A DNA stretch of 64,000 nt from Thermoplasmatota archaeon (GTDB lineage Archaea; Thermoplasmatota; JAKEGO01): contig JANQNK010000020.1 in the NCBI GenBank assembly GCA_028279595.1, forward strand, positions 1-64,000, written 5' to 3'. Numbering within the stretch: the stretch's first letter is position 1; each line of letters opens with the position of its first letter. A program made the translations under genes and the position numbers. Below, one piece after another: positions 49,501-58,200 of the stretch. The notes under the pieces were generated by a model. It was given only the letters and a program-made list of their open reading frames with translations. It did no database searches and had not been told where the DNA came from.

Positions 49501-51024
49501 CATCTGCGGCGTGGTGGTGAACGAGAATGAACCGCTGCCCTCGGAAAGGTCGAACGTTCCTGAGCGGACACGGGTGCCAGACGTGAAAACGTCGTAATAC
49601 CCCTTCGTAGAGAGGCCACCGCTCGAAACGACGGAGAACGTTGCTATCTCCCCGACATCGTAAGAGTACATGCCGGGAACGATCTTGATCCCGTCCTTGA
49701 CGCCGTCCAGGTCCAGTACGTATTGCGCGGTCGTGTCGCCGTCGGTGACGTTCACCTCGATGTAACCGCGATGTTCGGGAACGGTGAAGGTTATCGGGGT
49801 CATCCCGAGGCTGTCCGTCTCGAGGTCCCATGAACCAACGACCTCGGGTCTTGGATACCACCAGCCTCTTGACTGATCGTCGTTCGGGTCCTCCCAGTCG
49901 TCGGAGTCGTATTCGAAGAGGTTGGCCTCGACAGATGCTTCCGCAGGTCGACCATCCGGATATGTCACTATCAACCAGTAGGTGGACTCAAGGCCGGCGA
50001 TGTTCCAGTCACCGACCACCGCGAGGGTCAGAGGCGACTGGAAGAACGATGTCGCCAACGTCTTCGTCTCGGTATGGTCCGCCGTGTCAGTTACTGTGAT
50101 GTTGAACAGGAACTGGTCGAATCCGGACCAGTTCGTTCCTGGTGTGAAGTCTACGATAAAGGTCCCGGAGAGTGAATCGCTCTCGAGGGTATTCAGCGAT
50201 GTGGAACCGTAATGGTCGTCGTGGCCGATGATCTCGACCTCGATCTCCCCCTCCACAGGCTGTCCGAACGAATAATCGATGGTCAGATCGAAGGTGATGT
50301 TATCTCCCGGAACGTACCATGCCTTGAGCCCGTCAGCGGCGATGATGAACTTGGGAAGGACGTAGCGGTCCACCTTGAGCGAGGCCTCCTCGAACTCGTC
50401 GCCGACCGTTGCCCGAACGGTGTACTCACCGAGGGGCATCAGGTCCGAGAGAGTGAAATCAAGTGCGGAAATCCCGTATGCGTTGACATCCAGCGTACCC
50501 TTGAAGACCTTGTCGCCCTCGGGTGAGAATATGTCGATCTCCACCGCATCGGTCGATGGCGTCCGTGTCGACCTTTCGAACGTCAGGAACCGCATGTGCA
50601 CGGTCTGGCCCGGTTGATAGATCGGCTTGTCGGTCTGGATGATAATTGAGACCGACCTCGACTCGACGACGCTCAGGGTCCCCGTGAATGAGCGTCCGTC
50701 AACGTTCACGACTATCGTGGCGTTCCCGATGGGCGGGATGAAATCGACGTTGGCGATCCCATCACCGTCGGTCTTGCCAGCGTACTTCTCGATCCCCGTT
50801 TCGGTGATTATCTCCACCAGGACCAGCTCTCCCTCGAGCGGTTCTCCGTCCAGGTCCTGAGCGATCACGGTCACCTTGTCCGACTCGTCGCTGCTGAGTT
50901 CCGACGGCATCATTACCGTCACGTCCGATTCGGAGGACCTGTAGACGTCGTCCAGACTGTCCACGAAAACGGCCGTTCCGACCAGGGCAAGGCAGAATAC
51001 GATGATTATCGTCCATCTCTTCAT
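46594..51024 (-). CDS. Alpha-2-macroglobulin family thioester protein with central membrane hairpin
   Basis: 1476 residues from ATG 51024 (signal sequence RWTIIIVFCLALVGTAVFV); the upstream in-frame part is not protein-like. The N-terminal macroglobulin domains include the family phrase QTDKPIYQPGQTVHMRFLTF and DRYVLPKF. At about 650-697, where eukaryotic homologues have the bait region, there are two hydrophobic segments (APAILSIGLVLVIAFMYLV, AYAMLAVALVALPPAAI). The family motif VRKYFPETWYWNP follows at about 770, and the thioester Cys995-Gly-Glu-Gln998 (SGCGEQSMS) with the helical thioester domain after it. The receptor-like C-terminal domain is present (VNGTVSITYNGTDPL...TPAGFEQMTWDL). The family traps proteases or tags surfaces covalently. 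Here it would be held at the membrane by the hairpin. Divergent from the KaiC-like gene. Confidence 0.9.
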   Translation of the reverse strand: MKRWTIIIVFCLALVGTAVFVDSLDDVYRSSESDVTVMMPSELSSDESDKVTVIAQDLDGEPLEGELVLVEIITETGIEKYAGKTDGDGIANVDFIPPIGNATIVVNVDGRSFTGTLSVVESRSVSIIIQTDKPIYQPGQTVHMRFLTFERSTRTPSTDAVEIDIFSPEGDKVFKGTLDVNAYGISALDFTLSDLMPLGEYTVRATVGDEFEEASLKVDRYVLPKFIIAADGLKAWYVPGDNITFDLTIDYSFGQPVEGEIEVEIIGHDDHYGSTSLNTLESDSLSGTFIVDFTPGTNWSGFDQFLFNITVTDTADHTETKTLATSFFQSPLTLAVVGDWNIAGLESTYWLIVTYPDGRPAEASVEANLFEYDSDDWEDPNDDQSRGWWYPRPEVVGSWDLETDSLGMTPITFTVPEHRGYIEVNVTDGDTTAQYVLDLDGVKDGIKIVPGMYSYDVGEIATFSVVSSGGLSTKGYYDVFTSGTRVRSGTFDLSEGSGSFSFTTTPQMAPGIEVRALRIADDLSSATSSALVAVIDPDALTVSATPSSSTVKPGDDLSVDISVDRHDLPVQAALGIRIIDTSVFELAQRMTASDLYEDEEVYQVFRYMDGEESAPGIDGYVPTGGEEQVQIGAYIHDTNEALDFQAEGMAPAILSIGLVLVIAFMYLVSKARTASAYAMLAVALVALPPAAIMTQTITPTSEDSIGSYMSAPSSSADEDSGELLEKEDGGWRGGWDEWDFIADGGVPENALGAGNGSQAGSGDDYSSAGGKSVTHVRKYFPETWYWNPMIETDENGMASIDLTAPDTITTWSMETVASTMEGWIGTDDIEITVFQDFFVEPDVPVRALLGDEFELKALVYNYLDEQSTIALDISAEGMTIVGATDGTVVVDANSVDSISFRLVADEVGEASVRLDATNGILSDSVIRKIRVEPTGLRIDNVTNGILEDDMTVETTIEMDPLRVPGSEMAYIKLQGSMNAVAMDGAEEYIHYVSGCGEQSMSTLAMDVIAYRLLDDSIGDDKKREYEEIVVQGILHELTFLMENPDGPGRGIVWFPSDRAPHPWLTSWGLITFQDAIDSGFAVDHKVITDMQALILELQHSDGSFTFPEWGFYEYTPDVLKTKTVATTAYVARSLIYSGYDGTALDDAVAYIGSHLSEIWDDPYSLALSLIVLEERGHSQTTPIADRLKELAIVDGDETYWTTDNTMIDSGSDDRYYWRWSSTPQVVETTGYCVMALNDLRPFYATAGTRYLLNHRTTTGFFGTRDTVVAFQAIARQAILDVEEMAVSVSIDGTLVHEETITEENAEVTRYIDLRPYVDDEFDVTIGSASIGQIAFQLISSYYMPYEPVILPIDIDLIMSDVNVSTGDIVNGTVSITYNGTDPLQMILIEMPTPAGFEQMTWDLDTMIEEGDIDNWEDDDGTVLVYITPIGPGSEIEIPYTIRADLEATSTIASMVVYDMYQPGLRAESPEITITSA

Positions 51025-51217
51025 TTCGTTCACCCACCGCTTCTCTGTATAATCACGGACGACGAGGGTACAAATACCCCTTTCTGCTGCATGCAGCATG
51101 CAGGACCTGCCATCGGCGGTAATATTCTCCATCTCGACCGGTCATCCCAATTGCGTTTTTCGGTCGAATTCACACAAAAATCAACGATATATGGCGTATT
51201 TTCTCCAGTCAGTAATG

Positions 51218-51227
51218 CTTTTATACG
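51218..51227 (+). promoter_or_regulatory. TATA box of the KaiC-like gene
   Basis: CTTTTATACG, 34-43 bases ahead of ATG 51261, in the divergent interval shared with the macroglobulin gene. Confidence 0.55.
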
Positions 51228-51260
51228 CACAATGGCTTTTTCAACGGAGTGGTGGCGGTC

Positions 51261-51956
51261 ATGTTCAGGGACTGTATCAAGGGGTTGGACCGGGTGTTTC
51301 AGAGTGAAATCAAACCTGGCAAGACCATCCTTGTCACGGGCCCTCCTGGTTCTCTGAAATCGAGTTTCGTTCACGCCGTGATGAAGTCATATGTGGAGAA
51401 ATCCGGTGAGTTCGGACTCTTCACGACCCTCGAGCAGGACACCAGCTCCCATCTGGAGGGCATCGAATCCATCGGTCTGGGCCTTTCCAGGAACCTCCAG
51501 ATAACCGATTACAGCGAGATCCTCATGGACGAGTACGGGGGGAACTTCAACTACATGGAGTTCACCGAGATGATGATCGACCACTTCAAGGACCGCTACG
51601 GCGACAGGTTCTCGATATACGGTTTCGACTCCCTGGGTGCGCTCTATTCCATGATGCCAGATGTGAAGAATCCGCGCAAGTTCGCTTTCCAGTTCTTCTC
51701 GATGGTCAGGAAGCACAATCTGACGACCTTCATCATCCTGGAGAGCTCCCTCCAGGGCGATCCACTGACCATGGGGAACGAACCGTTCCTGGTGGACGGG
51801 ATATTCCATCTGGGTATCAAGAGGAACCGAGGTCACCTGACACGCTACTTCCAGGTCATCAAGATGCGCGCGACCAAACACAGCATGGACCCGTTCGCCA
51901 TCAAGGTGGACGACGGCGGCATCGAGATACTCGGACCCCTTCTCGACACCTCTTGA
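51261..51956 (+). CDS. KaiC-like RecA-superfamily ATPase
   Basis: 231 residues, one RecA-type domain. Walker A is GPPGSLKS (about residues 26-33), followed by the KaiC-like LFTTLEQDTSSHLEGIESIGL. A Walker B-like strand is FSIYGFDSLGALY, then FFSMVRKHNLTTFIILESS. Such single-domain KaiC paralogues are common in archaea and are proposed to act in signalling or motility control; this one is not assignable to a known partner. The start is ATG 51261 with GGAGTGG eight bases upstream; GTG 51249 is an alternative that adds four residues. Confidence 0.85.
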   Translation: MFRDCIKGLDRVFQSEIKPGKTILVTGPPGSLKSSFVHAVMKSYVEKSGEFGLFTTLEQDTSSHLEGIESIGLGLSRNLQITDYSEILMDEYGGNFNYMEFTEMMIDHFKDRYGDRFSIYGFDSLGALYSMMPDVKNPRKFAFQFFSMVRKHNLTTFIILESSLQGDPLTMGNEPFLVDGIFHLGIKRNRGHLTRYFQVIKMRATKHSMDPFAIKVDDGGIEILGPLLDTS

Positions 51957-52090
51957 ATTGGTCACGTTGATAACTGGCCGAAACTTCAGAATACCCTCAA
52001 CTGGGGGTTATTTCTCATTTAATCCGTTAGAAATTAACCATTGAAAGTTAATTATTCAATAATCACCCCTATTTTACTACGGTCTTTGGG

Positions 52091-52100
52091 ATATATTTAT
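52091..52100 (+). promoter_or_regulatory. TATA box of the winged-helix/pheT operon
   Basis: ATATATTTAT, 42-51 bases before ATG 52142; the leader contains GGTGAGG (52133-52139). The preceding 130 bases are unusually AT-rich and contain TTAACCATTGAAAGTTAATTATT, with repeated TTAA elements but no gene. Confidence 0.6.
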
Positions 52101-52141
52101 CTACTTTTGGATATATTCCTATTCACATAGATGGTGAGGCC

Positions 52142-52591
52142 ATGACGTTCGAACTTATGATGACAGACACGGCACCAGTCACCGACGAGAAGGATATGGA
52201 CCGGGCGCTCATCCGTTTCCTCGGTCAGATCGGCTATCTCGGCAAGAGATATTCGAAGAAGAGCAACGACGAGGTCAAGGACACCGTCGCATACCGTCTG
52301 GTCGCCGACTGCTTCCTCGGTCACCCCAACAGGGCGTGGCGCGTCGAGGAGATGACCGCCTACCTCGAGACCAGCGCACCCACCATCTACAGGCATCTCA
52401 ACAGGCTTCGCGGTCTGGACCTGATCGAGGAGGTCTACGCTGACGAGGAGAAGTCCAAGAAGGGCTACCGGGTCAGGTACGGAAACCTCGCCAAGGCCTG
52501 GTCCTTCCCAGAGGCTCACATCCGACTAGCCATGGACAACTTCAGGAAGAGCGTCGGACACATCCAGACTCTGATCGAGAGGGGGTCGTGA
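52142..52591 (+). CDS. Winged-helix transcription regulator
   Basis: 149 residues. After a helical N-terminus, VADCFLGHPNRAWRVEEMTAYLETSAPTIYRHLNRLRGLDLIEEVYADEEKSKKGYRVRYGNL forms a winged helix with the recognition helix near residues 80-93 and a basic wing. A C-terminal helix (FPEAHIRLAMDNFRKSVGHIQTLIE) probably dimerises. Codon bias and ribosome site (GGTGAGG) are strong. It is the first gene of a three-gene unit with a small unknown protein and pheT, so it may control that operon. Confidence 0.8.
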   Translation: MTFELMMTDTAPVTDEKDMDRALIRFLGQIGYLGKRYSKKSNDEVKDTVAYRLVADCFLGHPNRAWRVEEMTAYLETSAPTIYRHLNRLRGLDLIEEVYADEEKSKKGYRVRYGNLAKAWSFPEAHIRLAMDNFRKSVGHIQTLIERGS

Positions 52592-52593
52592 GA

Positions 52594-52854
52594 ATGGACA
52601 TGGACCTCCAACTCGTGCCCGAGTCCAGATACCGTATCGAGTCGCTCGCCAGCCGCGACAATCCCATGGTCACGGAGGGCGCTTTCAAGGGATTCCTCCA
52701 CGTCGGGAATGGCGTCGTCGCCATCGCCCTTGACATGGATGACGGTCTCAGACGCGTCATCCCTACACACATGATACTTGCCATTGACATCCTCGAGGTC
52801 CCAGAGGCCCCCGAGGAGGAAGAGGAGAACGATTCCAAATCGTTCTACAGATAG
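52594..52854 (+). CDS. Small beta-barrel-like protein of unknown function
   Basis: 86 residues. The middle, VTEGAFKGFLHVGNGVVAIALDMDDGLRRVIPTHMILAIDIL, alternates strands and turns in the manner of a small SH3-like or Sm-like barrel. An acidic tail follows (APEEEEENDSKSF). It is not recognised. The start is ATG 52594, two bases after the previous stop; a GTG at 52588 overlapping that stop is also possible. It lies thirteen bases ahead of pheT and is presumably cotranscribed with it. Confidence 0.6.
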   Translation: MDMDLQLVPESRYRIESLASRDNPMVTEGAFKGFLHVGNGVVAIALDMDDGLRRVIPTHMILAIDILEVPEAPEEEEENDSKSFYR

Positions 52855-52867
52855 GGGACTGGTTCGA

Positions 52868-54511
52868 ATGCCGTCGGTGAAGTTCACCGTTGACGAGCTC
52901 GTTAGACTCTCCGGAGTCGACGACATGGAATTGGACGACATCATCGCGATCATCAAGATGATGGGCGCCGACCTCGGAGGGATCGAGGACGGCGTTATCG
53001 ACATGGAGTTCTTCCCGGACCGTCCGGACCTCTTCTCCGTTGAAGGCGTGGCCAGGGCCCTGACACAGTACGTATCCGGGGTCACGGAGTACCATCCCGT
53101 ATCACCTGGCGACATCGAGATGAGCGTCGACGCCAAGGTAGCCGACGTCCGTCCGTACGTCGTGGGCGGAGTGGTCCGCGGAGCGTCGCTTGACGATGAC
53201 GCAGTTCAATCCTTGATGTCGCTTCAGGAGAAGCTACACGCCACCATCGGACGCAACAGGAGCAAGGTCGCCATCGGCGTCCATGACCTGTCCAAGGTGA
53301 CCCCGCCCTTCAGGTACACCGCGGTCGAACCGGAAGGATTGAAGTTCATCCCACTCGGAAAGGAAGAGGAGATGAGTCCAGCAGACATTCTCGAGAGGCA
53401 CGAGAAGGGGATCGACTACGCCCACATCCTCGAGGACAAGTCCCTCTATCCCATGATACTGGACGCCAACGACGAGGTGCTCTCGTTCCCGCCGATAATC
53501 AACGGGACATTGACCACGGTCACCGAGGACACCACAGACCTCTTCATCGATTGCACCGGGAGCTCGTTCGAGGCGATCAGGACATGCCTGGATATCGTCT
53601 CCACATCGCTTGCGGAACATGGCGGAACTATAGAATCAGTTACGCTGCCTCCGATCGACGGAGCGCCGTGGCCATCCGAGCCGATCGTGACCCCGGTCGT
53701 CGAGGGCGAACCGATGACCGTAACCCACGACCACATCTCATCACTGGTCGGGACCGATCTGTCGCAGGAGGACGTGCTCACGTCACTTTCAAAGATGGGA
53801 TTGAAGGCGGAATTCCACGGCGACGATGTCGTCGTTACACCGCCCTCCTTCAGAGGGGACATCCTGCACCCTGTCGACATCATCGAGGACGTCGCCATCG
53901 GATACGGATACAACGACATACCGATGTCGCTCCCGAAGAACGCAACCCTCGGTCGCGAGTTCTCGAGGAACGACGTAATAAGAGCGCTGAGGTCCACCAT
54001 GGTCGGCCTCGGATTCCAGGAGATCGTCACCCTCCATCTGCGAGGACCGGAAGAGGAGTTCGACAGGATCAGAAGGGAGAGGACCGACGTACCTACGATA
54101 TCCAATCCCATCGGGGTTGAGACAAGCATCCTACGTGCGTCTCTGCTTCCGTCGATGCTCCGGATGCTCTCGGACAACAGGCACAGGCCATTGCCACAGA
54201 TGGTCTTCGAGATCGGACAGGTCTACCAGGGCAGCGAGCAAAGGACTGTCGCCGGATGGGCCGTCATAGACGCTTCCGCGGGATACACCCAGGCCAAGTC
54301 GAACATGGAAGCGATCATGAGGAACCTCTCATCGGCATTCAACATCAAATCGATGGAGGACCCCTCATACCTTGAGGGGCGACAAGCTGCACTGATGAAG
54401 GAAGGTACAACGATCGGCGGCTATGGCGAGGTGCATCCCGAGGTCCTCGAGAACTTCGAGCTCGGATACCCGACGATCAGCGGAGAATTCTATCTTGACG
54501 AGTTCTACTAG
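52868..54511 (+). CDS. pheT: Phenylalanyl-tRNA synthetase beta subunit
   Basis: 547 residues, the archaeal/eukaryal-type PheT. It forms the alpha2-beta2 synthetase; the beta chain carries editing and tRNA-binding domains. Seen: N-terminal KFTVDELVRLSGV and DMEFFPDRPDLFSVEGVARAL, the B3/B4 editing region (IGRNRSKVAIGVHDLSKV, YPMILDANDEVLSFPPIINGTLTTVTEDT), B5 (PSFRGDILHPVDIIEDVAIGYGYNDI) and the catalytic-like B6/B7 core (LRASLLPSMLRMLSDN, PQMVFEIGQVY, GYGEVHPEVLENFELGYP). The length is normal for archaea. The alpha-subunit gene is not in this window. Confidence 0.96.
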   Translation: MPSVKFTVDELVRLSGVDDMELDDIIAIIKMMGADLGGIEDGVIDMEFFPDRPDLFSVEGVARALTQYVSGVTEYHPVSPGDIEMSVDAKVADVRPYVVGGVVRGASLDDDAVQSLMSLQEKLHATIGRNRSKVAIGVHDLSKVTPPFRYTAVEPEGLKFIPLGKEEEMSPADILERHEKGIDYAHILEDKSLYPMILDANDEVLSFPPIINGTLTTVTEDTTDLFIDCTGSSFEAIRTCLDIVSTSLAEHGGTIESVTLPPIDGAPWPSEPIVTPVVEGEPMTVTHDHISSLVGTDLSQEDVLTSLSKMGLKAEFHGDDVVVTPPSFRGDILHPVDIIEDVAIGYGYNDIPMSLPKNATLGREFSRNDVIRALRSTMVGLGFQEIVTLHLRGPEEEFDRIRRERTDVPTISNPIGVETSILRASLLPSMLRMLSDNRHRPLPQMVFEIGQVYQGSEQRTVAGWAVIDASAGYTQAKSNMEAIMRNLSSAFNIKSMEDPSYLEGRQAALMKEGTTIGGYGEVHPEVLENFELGYPTISGEFYLDEFY

Positions 54512-54522
54512 AATTGAAAGGT

Positions 54523-55068
54523 TTACTCCTCGAACTTGTCCGAATAATAGGTCCTGACTATCCTGAGGACGTCCTTCCAGTTCTTCTTCTGGATCGGTAG
54601 GCCCTGAGCCCTCCGAGATTCTCCACCCCGCTCGAACTCCTTACCCTTCTCGAACTCGAATATCAGTTCGGGTCCGAATATCGGTGAAATTCTAGGGAGT
54701 ATCCTCGTCACGCTTTCCAGCTCGTATGTGAAGCTATCATCGACGGAGGAGACGATGTCACCGAACGTCATCTCTGCAAGGGCTGTATCGTTGAAGATCT
54801 GACCCTGGTCCAGCCCCTCCGTCAATCCCCGGTATATCTGTATCGTGTTCAAAACCCGGTGCCTGAAGAACGATGCGTAGAGGAACTTGGGCTCCCGACC
54901 TGTTCGCCCGCCACCTTCAGCCTGGATGAGAATGACCTTCAACGGATACTCGTCATCGCCTCCACCCTTCTCCTCCGGCTCGGCGATGTACTCCCAGCAG
55001 TTGTGACAGTAGTATCTCTTGTAAGCGGTGAGCCAGATCCCATCCTCGGCGCAACGCGGACACTCCAT
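54523..55068 (-). CDS. Zinc-ribbon protein of unknown function
   Basis: 181 residues from ATG 55068. An N-terminal zinc ribbon (MECPRCAEDGIWLTAYKRYYCHNCWEYI, CxxC at 3-6 and CxxC later) and an acidic linker lead into a domain of about 120 residues with mixed helices and strands (EYPLKVILIQAEGG, EPKFLYASFFRHRVLNTIQIYRGL, GPELIFEFEKGKEF). I do not recognise the second domain. In-frame codons upstream of 55068 run into the 5S rRNA gene and are not coding. A TTATTATCTTAG element 17-28 bases upstream suggests a leaderless start. Confidence 0.75.
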   Translation of the reverse strand: MECPRCAEDGIWLTAYKRYYCHNCWEYIAEPEEKGGGDDEYPLKVILIQAEGGGRTGREPKFLYASFFRHRVLNTIQIYRGLTEGLDQGQIFNDTALAEMTFGDIVSSVDDSFTYELESVTRILPRISPIFGPELIFEFEKGKEFERGGESRRAQGLPIQKKNWKDVLRIVRTYYSDKFEE

Positions 55069-55102
55069 CGTAACACGTATTGTTCTAAGATAATAAGAAA
55101 GT

Positions 55103-55224
55103 GCCTGACAGCGTTCCCGGTTTCCCGTGGGCTCTCGCACCACAGTACAGCCGGGAACGCGGGCGGGCTTAACTGCTGGGTTCGGATGAGACCAGGTGTT
55201 TCCCCACCGCTATGGCCGTCAGAC
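55103..55224 (-). rRNA. rrf: 5S ribosomal RNA
   Basis: 122 bases. Read on the minus strand, the RNA contains GGGGAAACACCUGGUCUCAUC, then CGAACCCAGCAGUUAAGCCC, and later GUACUGUGGUGCGAGAGCCC, the conserved loop sequences of 5S rRNA. The first ten bases (GUCUGACGGC) pair fully with the last ten (GCUGUCAGGC) to form helix I, which sets the ends. No 16S, 23S or tRNA gene adjoins it. A TATA box (55248-55257) lies 24-33 bases upstream. Confidence 0.95.
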
Positions 55225-55247
55225 AAGTTCCGTTAGAGGACGGTCCC

Positions 55248-55257
55248 GTATAAAAAG
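55248..55257 (-). promoter_or_regulatory. TATA box of the 5S rRNA gene
   Basis: CTTTTTATAC on the minus strand, 24-33 bases ahead of the 5' end of 5S rRNA, the expected archaeal spacing. It partly abuts the stop codon of the beta-helix regulator at 55259. Confidence 0.75.
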
Positions 55258-55258
55258 A

Positions 55259-58200
55259 TTATGCCGGTCCCTTCCTACGTGGTTTCCTTGCCTTTTTACC
55301 TGTACGAAGGACATCCTTGTATTCGTCAGTTATATGGCAGCCCCATTTCCGCTCTGAAGATACAACACCCTTCGCCTTCAGGTCCTTGACGTGATAGGCG
55401 ACCGTCGACTGCGTGATATCAAGACGTGAAGCCAGCTCTCTCTGCTTGATACCGGGCTGTTTAATGATCTGCATCACAACCCTCTTCTCTACGTCGCTCA
55501 GAACGACGTCTGGGACCCTGTAGCCGTAAGGATAGAACCTCCGATACATTCCATCCGGACGTGATTTGATGAAACCACCGGATTCGAGCACCCGCAGGTG
55601 GTATCCGGTGGTCCCGTTCTTCAGGTCGAGTTCCTTCTTGATCCTGTTGAAGTGGGAACCCGGATTCTCGTTGAGGTAGAGTACGATGCGACCCCTGGTC
55701 TCATGGTCGGTGATGGCTTCCTTCTTCAGTTTGGAATATAGTGGGAACAGGAGAGGGATAGCGAAGTAGCGTCCTCTGTCGATGGCCCACAGGCCTGCGA
55801 ATCCTGCTCCGAGGAGGCCGATGGAGGCTCCGACGAAGATCCATGTAACGAAGACCGGATCTGTGGAATCTCCAATATCATCGAGAGATATCGTCCCTCG
55901 CGCTGTTCCGGAGTTCAGTTTTTCGTTATCATCGGAATAGCTTGTCGCCGTGATGTTGAAGCTTACCGAACCGCTAGCATTCAATGGTACCAGCGCCGAG
56001 ATCCTAGCCTCTTTCTCGGAACCCGGTAGGATGTAAAGACTTTGATTGGTGATCGTGACCCATTCGCTATCGACCGTCAAACGGATCATCTGGGGAACGT
56101 TACCCTGATTTTCCACCGTAAGGTCATACTTGACCTTATCACCGGGATCGGCGCCGGACGTCAATCGGTTCAATCCCAGTGAGAAAGAATAATCGGCCCC
56201 ACTAGCTGTGACAGTTGTCTGTTCTGAACCGACCATCTGATCTTCGTGTAGAACGACGACCTCGAATGTATAATCTCCAGATTCGTTCAGTGAGACGCTG
56301 AATGTGAGATTCGTATAGCTCGTACCTGGGGAAAGGATCAAAACCTGAGACGAATTCTTAACTACGGCGTCTTCCCGCTTTGTATTCAATCTTACTGTAA
56401 GATTGGATTCATGAGGGATCCCCGAATGGTAACCAAGGGTGATCGTCACATTAAGGGATTCACCTGTGACCACGTACCCATCATAGGAGATGTCTGCTGT
56501 AACCTCGAGTGACCGATTGAGCCATTTCTCTGGTGGGCTGTACGGATCCATAAGGGGATAGGAGTCGATCGTGCCAGTACCGTTATGGATGTAGTACGGA
56601 ACATCACCGATTCCATCTTTATCATTGTCCTTTCCAGTATAGTCGCTCCAGTAGTTACCCTCAGATCCATCGTCCCACGTGGTGGCAATACCTACATTCG
56701 TAACCTGGTGACGATCCTCATTGTGAATATAGAAGTTATTATGATGAATTGTCGAGTTTATACAGGTCTTTGTAATGTAGAGCGCAAGTTCATCACCAAG
56801 TGTGAACTCATTGGCCCACACCATGGTATCGAGAGACGAATAATCGATGACGATACTGCTGTAGGTATCGGAGTTCCCACGGAACCTGTTGCTTGAGATG
56901 TTCGTGTCCTCCGAGTACAACAGGCGGACCCCCGTTTCGGAAGAACGAATCTCATTATCGACTATTCGGTTACCCTTGGATCTGTGAAGATATATCCCCC
57001 ACTCACAGGTCTCGATGGAATTGTTCATCAACAGGTTGTCGTCTGAATATATCAGTGAAATGCCAGAATAGGATTGGTTTGAGACCGTGTTCTCACGGAC
57101 GATGTTGTTCCGGCAGAATCCCATCTGTATGCCAATTCCCGAATGATTGACAAGATTCCCTTCGACGATCACATACTCACAGGCTGCCATTATTATATGG
57201 CGGGAGGTTCCGTTCACAACTCCTCCACTAGCATTCTTTACGTAGATTATCGGGCTGCCATCGATCTGGTTTGACTGATCGATACTGTGTGTGTTCCAGT
57301 TCGCTTTGTAATGTCCGTAGATGTTGATCCCACAGTTCGAAAAGGTATTATTCGATACTACGGTCCGATTCGAATGCCAGATGCCCAAACCATATTCTGC
57401 ATCGACGACACGATTGTGGATGATGCGATTATCATCGGACCACGCGATGTGGATTGACCGTCTTGAATCACTGAAACTACACGACTCGATCAGGTTCCCT
57501 TTCGCCCCGTCCTCAAGGGCGATCCCTCTCTCGATGTCGGATAAGTGGATATTCAGGAGCGAGCACTGATCAGAGTCCACCAATATTCCGTTCCGGGGTC
57601 TATACTTGGTGCCTTCCTCGATGCCAAGACCTTCGATCATTACGTTATTACTCTTTACCCAGACCACTGACATCTCCTCGTCCGAGCCCGCTTCCAGCGT
57701 GGTGTTGGATGAACCATTTCCTATGATATCCAACCTCTTTTCGATGATGATTGATTCCTCGTATTCACCAGCGTAGATGTTAATGATGTCAAAGTCTGTC
57801 GCATGTTCGAGTGCATCCTGGATCAACGAGAAATCAGCCCACGAACCATTGTCATCATCCACGATCCAGGTCTGTGGAATCATATCATTTGAGCCGGACC
57901 CATTCGGATTCATAAGAGGAAAAAGGTCCGCGATGAGCAAACTGCCGTTGATCACATAGGGTATATCGCCGATCCCATCGTTGTTCACGTCGGTCCCATT
58001 GTAATCCGACCAGTAATTGCCACGTTTTCCATGATGCCATGTAACGTTGTTACCGTCATCCTGAGCGTTCTCCGTGTTATCTATCAGAGCATTTTGATAG
58101 ATAATGCCATAGGTGTTGGACTCGTTCTGGTCTTTTACTCTTCCCCAGAGCTCGATACCTATCTTCGAATTGTTCTGGATCGTGTTGTTATTTATAATGA

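Noticed and set aside
54859..55236. Plus-strand frame across the zinc-ribbon gene and 5S gene
   Set aside because: It crosses the 5S rRNA sequence, which is certain, and has no promoter.
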